Shown: positions 59,270 to 64,000 of the stretch, one piece after another
Layout: every line of letters starts with the position of its first letter
Position numbering within the stretch: the first letter of the stretch is position 1
Source: Valencia hispanica
Lineage: Eukaryota > Chordata > Actinopteri > Cyprinodontiformes > Valenciidae
Direction of reading: 5' to 3'
Length of the DNA: 64,000 nt
NCBI GenBank assembly: GCA_963556495.2
Contig: OY747716.1
Location: 15,334,040 to 15,398,039, forward strand
Position numbers and translations under genes: made by a program
The notes under the pieces: generated by a model
Databases searched by the model: none
Told to the model about the DNA's origin: nothing
The model's input: the letters and a program-made list of their open reading frames with translations, nothing else

Positions 59270-59875
59270 TTGATTAGGGACTTAACGTTGCATTGAATCT
59301 TGTGAGGTTTGGACTTGGGGTCTGACTGGGCCAACCACACACAATATGCATGGATCAAAACCATTCCCTTGTAGCTCTGGCTGTGTGTTTAGGATTCTGC
59401 TACCACACCCATGTTTCACCATGTATACATTGTTTCCACTTTTATTTATAGTCTTGAAAGGTTCTGTGCGAATAAAGTTTTACTTTCGTATTTTAAGATG
59501 GATTGGACAGCGCTCAGTGAGATGTTCAAATCTTGAAATGTTGTTGTGGAACCCAGCACTTCACCATTTTCTTCTTGGCCCGACTGCTGTGGTACATCTC
59601 AGTAAGGCTTTGTTCCCTAATGTTCTTTAAAAACACCTCTGAGGCCTTCACAGAAAAGCTGCGTTTATACTGAGATTAAATTAAACACACTTAAACTCTC
59701 ACTAGTTATGTGATTTCTGATGGTAAGTGGTTTCACAGATTTTTATTTTTGGATAATGGAGTAAATGGGGCTTCATACAAATATTGACTACCCGTCCCTT
59801 CCACTTCTCAGTGATATACTGCTTTGTATTCATATAAAATCCCATTGAACTATCCTGTGTTCAATATTGTGTTCA
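59270..59875 (-). mobile_element. Tc1-like transposon, reverse strand (copy 9), with deletions
   Basis: On the reverse strand, from high to low coordinates: the left terminal region (59800-59870, 'cccttccacttctcagtg'), leader (59630-59700, 'ctctgaggccttcacagaa', 'tactgagattaaatt'), N-terminal region ('agcgctcagtgagatgttc' at about 59511) and, after a deletion, the middle and C-terminal region at 59290-59420 ('cccatgtttcacc', 'cccttgtagctctggctg', 'ggtctgactgggcc'). It lies about 30 bases from the MITE at 58694-59245. Confidence 0.75.
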
Positions 59876-60560
59876 GTATTTTGTTTAGTTTTTTTGTTCA
59901 ATAGGTGCACCTAAAACAAACACTGAAATAAGAATAATAGTTATTCATTAGATAAAGGGGGAAAACGGAGGTGAGCTTTTTTTTAAGGAATCTGGTGAAA
60001 GGGTGCTTGTAATAGGTTGCTGGTCAGTATCTAGTCGAGTTAGCCACAACTTTAAAACAAAATGTTAATTTCAATTTATAGACTACTTTATTGGAGCGCA
60101 TTAATCGGACCGTAGTTGATGTAAAAAAATTGATTTTGTTTGAGATGGCTCTGTTCTGTCAAGGATATGAGGCTTCGAATGGTGAGTTGGAAATCATTTT
60201 GCATTATCATGTGCTTTGACAGTTATGATCGTATTCTTGATTAGCATACATCATTGGAATCTCAAGAATCTTAGCTCTCCAAAGATGTACAATATGTATA
60301 CTTACACAGAAAAGGTGTTGCAAAAACAAAATGTAAAAAAAATTAAAAAAATAACCGAACAAAGTCAGGTTGAGTGTTTAAATTGCACCTAACTTAAAAT
60401 CCCTTCAGAACCTTGTAAGGTAACTCCGCCGGGTCTCTGTCCATGTGTGACCTCCTCTGACCCGCTGACCTCAGGAATATACAGACAGCCCGGATATCAA
60501 GCAATCAGTCTGCAACTGATTTTCTGGAACCGGACGTAAATCTGTAACAAGCTGATTTAG
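59876..60560. other. No gene recognised
   Basis: AT-rich unique sequence with no recognised element. Confidence 0.5.
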
Positions 60561-60564
60561 ATAC

Positions 60565-61085
60565 AATTCAATTCAGACTTTATTCGTACCCGAAAGTAAA
60601 TCTATCTTTGCAGTAGATGAGTCAAAAACATTTAAAACAGACATTTCCAAATAAAACATAAACACAAAAAAACATACAAGCTAAAACATTTTCAGGAGGC
60701 TTATAGCAGTGGGGATAAAACTGTTCCTAAAACGATTAGTTCTGCATTGTGGCATTCCGTATCGTCGTCCTCAAGGGAGATGATAGCAGAAAGTGACCAT
60801 CCTAATTTTAGCTTAGCTGTTTAGCAGAATGCTCTAATTGCTGTGTGAAGGTGCAAGACCTGAGATGTTGCTTCATATCTTAGGTCTCTCACATGTTTAG
60901 CGACAGATAAAAATTCTTTAATACTTTGGACCGGTTCAAATAATCCTAATCGCGTAATCTCTGTAGCGTAGTTTCCGTCCTCCTCCTTTGTTCCCCCTGC
61001 TTTTGTTTGACCATTCAGAGCAGAGAAGATGACACGGCATGATATCTCAATTCCAAGGTTAAAAGCTACAGCGGGACTCAACTCT
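60565..61085 (-). mobile_element. Probable 3' end of a LINE or related retroelement, reverse strand
   Basis: The low-coordinate end 'acaattcaattcagacttt' followed by 'attcgtacccgaaagtaaat' resembles an inverted LINE tail. Further words ('ggggataaaactgttcct', 'gcattgtggcattccg') are like those in fish retroelement 3' ends. The reverse frame 60821-61081 has no clear motif. No second copy in the window confirms it. Confidence 0.4.
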
Positions 61086-61670
61086 GGCTCCGCTAAGATC
61101 GCCGTTAAAGTAGAAATGACACGTGACAGTTATGGCTGTAATCCTGGTGATTATGTAGGACGTGTGTTCTCTCTGCAAAGAGCAAAAGGATGAAACCAGC
61201 AAACAAACAGTAATAAACAATAGGAAATCCATGCTGGTGACATTTCCTATAAGGGAGGACAGTTTGTCAGTTTGGATTAGTGATCTCTAGCTGATCAGGC
61301 TAAATAAAACAAGACAACAGAAAACATGGGTGGGGTAATCAAAGGGGCTTCATCTTGTTATGATGAACACAAAGAAAGCGTCTCTTTGAGTGTATGTTTC
61401 CACTGTAGGCCAACCCACAAGATCTCCTTTTCCTCTCATCCTACTCTGATTTTTTTACCCCCCCCCACATCATATTTTTTCTTTTAACTAAGCTGATTAA
61501 AAAGGCAACACCCGACTCACACACCACCTAACCCCCGAGCCTTTCAGCTGCGAGGGGTGGAAAAGAGCCCTAACCGCGTTCTGCATGAATATTAAGTATG
61601 GGATTTGTGTTGCAGGTTTGAAATTGGAAATCACAAGTTTGACTAATCAGCTTTAGAGGTTCAACATTCG
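61086..61670. other. No gene recognised; possible regulatory part at 61540-61650
   Basis: Mixed unique sequence. Near 61583 'ctgcatgaatattaag' looks like a POU/octamer-type site in a repeat-free stretch. A C-run lies near 61457-61467. Confidence 0.4.
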
Positions 61671-61682
61671 GCATGTGCATCT

Positions 61683-61728
61683 CTGTGTGTGTGTGTGTGT
61701 GTATAGGTGCGTTTGTGTGTGTGTGTGT
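61683..61728. repeat. Interrupted (TG)n microsatellite
   Basis: Two TG runs separated by 'ataggtgcgttt', by direct reading. Confidence 0.95.
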
Positions 61729-61959
61729 CAGTGCAACTCTTCCTGTGTCTCAGTGGCAACAGCGTGTCCCCGCACACATATACCAAAGCCTGCTGCCACC
61801 ACCACTGATCCCGCTGTGAGTCAGAGTGCTTATTCACTGCCTCAGCAGGGCCAAATACCCCCCCTGCCCCCCGTACACACTCACACTAATGCTCCTCTCC
61901 ACCCTCTCTTCACTGTATTCACTCTCTCCCCTCCTTTTTTTTTTTTTTTTTTAAAGAGA

Positions 61960-62350
61960 CCCAGAAATAGCCCGAGAGGCTATTAGGAAAAATACAGCCA
62001 AAGGAGGAGGAAGCTGTGGGGGTTTACAGTCCAAAGCCATTCAAGAGTACACTCCAGCGTCTCCCTCTCCCTCGCTCCCCATGCCTCCCTTTGTTCTGAT
62101 GAATCAGAGCTTTAGTGAACTCGCTCGTTCTCTCCCAATAGCCGGGGCTTGTTCTCCATCCCGGGCATCGGTGGAAAACGGGGAGGAACGAGCGATAATG
62201 GGAGGTAAAAGGGAAAAAATAGGGGTGAGGAGTGAAGAGTGCGCAACAGGAGTGAGGGGAGGAAAAAAAAGGAAAAGATCAGGAATAAACGTGGGACGAG
62301 AGAGAAGCGACATTAATGAAGCGGAGCCGATGTCATAATGGAGAACGGAT
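61960..62350. promoter_or_regulatory. Candidate conserved non-coding block (unverified)
   Basis: Repeat-free mixed block after a T-run (about 61936-61952), including 'cagaaatagcccgagaggc', 'gtgaactcgctcgttctctc' and 'acattaatgaagcgg' (homeodomain-like). The right half is purine-rich, which explains overlapping frames on both strands. Texture-based call. Confidence 0.25.
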
Positions 62351-64000
62351 GAAATGAAGGGGAAGGAAGCAACAGGAAAAACCATTTCACGTCAACTAAT
62401 GTTTTACGCTCACGTTCTTTTTGTCCTTCACCACTTTCCCCCCCCCCATCTTATGCCCACATTTATAAAATCTTTGTCTTGTTCCAGATAAGAGACGTTA
62501 TTTTTCAGAGATGAAGGAGCTTCGCTTTTCAAATCACTTAGAAATCGTTATTTTTGATTCTATGCTGGAACCATTGCTGTCATTTTACAGTGTTAAGCTC
62601 TTTCTTAAAGTCCAAGTAACTTTTTGATGGCTGCAAATTATAGATAACGCTCAGAAGTATTGATGTTAATTGCAATGATCTAAATTTTTCTCCCATTTCG
62701 CAAATGTCATGAGGCACTCAAGAAGAGAGACGTTTTTTATGGAAAAGCTTCTTTATCTTTGATCAATCAGGAGGCACTCAAAGTACAGAAGTGAAATGTC
62801 TCAAAACTAGGGGGGGGGGGGTACTTCTTGTACTTTGTGGAAAGTTTTTTCATTTTGCTCAGTAAAGATCAGAGCCAAAATGTTCACCTGTCATTCAGAT
62901 TTCATCCAATTTCTCTTTGAAAACGATAACTGTTTTCTCGTTTTACATTCAAGTTAAATGAAACTAGTTCAATTCTGTGATATCACAACTGCAGCTGTAA
63001 GAACATTTCACATAGACGTTCTGTTAGTTCTGAGGAGACAAAACAGGTCGTTGAACAGAGCAAAGAATCAAGAAAAAAGGAAGAAAGAAAAAAAAAAAGG
63101 ACAAAAGCAAGATAGGGCGGGCTGGAAGAACAGTGCTAGAGCAACGGGTGGGGAGCGAGGTGTGAACACGCTGAGATTGGATACCGGAGGATTTGCAGGC
63201 CAATCACTGTGGAGGGTTTAGAGCATGCAGGGCATTAGAGGGCCAAGTAAGCATGAAACCATCAAGCTGGTCACTGAGGCAGCAGAAGTCTCCTTGAGAT
63301 GGATGTGGATCAAAACATTAGGAAGGGTAGTGATACCTCCCACCAACAAACCGGGGCCTGACCGACCTCGGCTGACGTCACCGGAACAAGTGTGTCTGAA
63401 TGCTCACGGACCTGATGACCTGACAAAAAAAAAAAAGCACCGATGATGTGTCCGACTGTGTCAGACAATGTATTTTAAAAGTATGAAGGGAACGACTCAA
63501 GTTTTCTGATCCAAGCAAACACGTTTAAAGCTTTCTGTATCACTTTTTGAACCACACTAGCTAAAGGAAATCATAAAAGCATCCACATCTAGCTTGAATC
63601 TAGCTTACATTGTCTTTCCAATGCCTTTTCAGCACTTGAAGAGTGGTTCTTGGCTTTTTTTTTAAACCTCAGGGTGACAAACAAATAAATTAACAACTAT
63701 TATGATGGGTAATCTTTTACAATGATGGATGAGGTCCTAAACTCATTGTGGTTTCACCTTCCTTTGAAGATGAGAACCAGAATTACCCTCGTTTTACCAC
63801 AACTTATTTTTAAAAGATCACAGCAACTCTAGAGATTTAACCAAACTGTATGCTTTCAGTTAGTTTAATAGCTTTGTTATCAATCTAGTAGTATCAGACA
63901 CTCCTGTAGCAAGTATGCTCAGTCATCCATGAATCCAGTATGGTATGGTAATACATCCCAGATACACACCAAGATATTTTTAAATCAGGCCTGGGCTGCC
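62351..64000. other. No gene recognised
   Basis: Unique AT-rich sequence with C- and G-runs (about 62440-62447 and 62811-62821) and an A-run near 63424-63436. Forward frames at 62958-63221 and 63225-63446 have no recognised domain. Confidence 0.5.

Overview
This window reads as teleost fish nuclear DNA. The evidence is many decayed Tc1-like DNA transposons of one family common in fish, L2-like and other fish-type LINEs, tRNA-derived SINEs, hAT- and Harbinger-like MITEs, long (TA)n and (TG)n microsatellites, and no bacterial-style gene packing. I found no host protein-coding gene, tRNA, rRNA or CRISPR array that I can support. The open frames are short. The ones I could assign are relics of transposases and reverse transcriptases or artefacts of simple repeats. 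It is best described as a gene desert, or the interior of a very long intron, filled with layered transposon debris.

Layout. 1-2.4 kb: a Tc1 copy broken by two insertions. 4.7-5.0 kb: a LINE scrap. 6.7-7.5 kb: an internally deleted Tc1. 7.9 kb: a (TA)n(TG)n tract. 8.5-12 kb: unique sequence with two candidate regulatory blocks. 13.1-13.5 kb: a reverse-strand LINE tail. 15-18.3 kb and 22.3 kb: scraps of ubiquitous fish interspersed repeats. 19.7 and 24.1 kb: further unique candidate blocks. 24.5-27.7 kb: one Tc1 split twice, by a hAT element and by a second DNA-element-like segment, with two short telomere-like tracts. 29.3 kb: a Tc1 piece. 32.1-33.4 kb: two MITEs side by side. 36.0-37.3 kb: an almost full-length Tc1. 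38.2-39.2 kb: a reverse-strand Tc1 with an insert. 39.9-41.2 kb: an L2-like LINE interrupted by a MITE with a perfect 16-bp terminal repeat. 43.07-44.44 kb: the best-preserved Tc1, with both ends and a TA duplication, holding a 141-bp hAT MITE with an exact 8-bp duplication. 47.8-49.7 kb: an L2-like LINE lacking its reverse-transcriptase core. 52.9-53.4 kb: a second LINE type. 53.7-54.6 kb: a hAT-like MITE. 55.8-56.7 kb: a Tc1 carrying two SINEs. 58.7-59.9 kb: a MITE next to a reverse-strand Tc1. 60.6-61.1 kb: a probable LINE tail.

How the pieces relate. The Tc1 family is an old layer. At least five copies (near 1, 25, 38, 43 and 56 kb) were later hit by other elements, so the nesting gives a relative order: Tc1 and L2-like LINEs first, then hAT/Harbinger MITEs and SINEs. 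Between the repeats are repeat-free blocks of mixed composition with homeodomain-, SOX-, TCF- or MEIS-like words (about 2.8, 8.6, 10.8, 19.8, 24.2, 30.0, 39.7, 41.9, 50.3, 52.2 and 62.1 kb). They look like conserved non-coding elements, but conservation cannot be tested from one sequence. No new defence, metabolic or mobile system with intact genes was seen. The unusual content is the nested transposon structure, several possibly unclassified MITEs and the telomere-like tracts.
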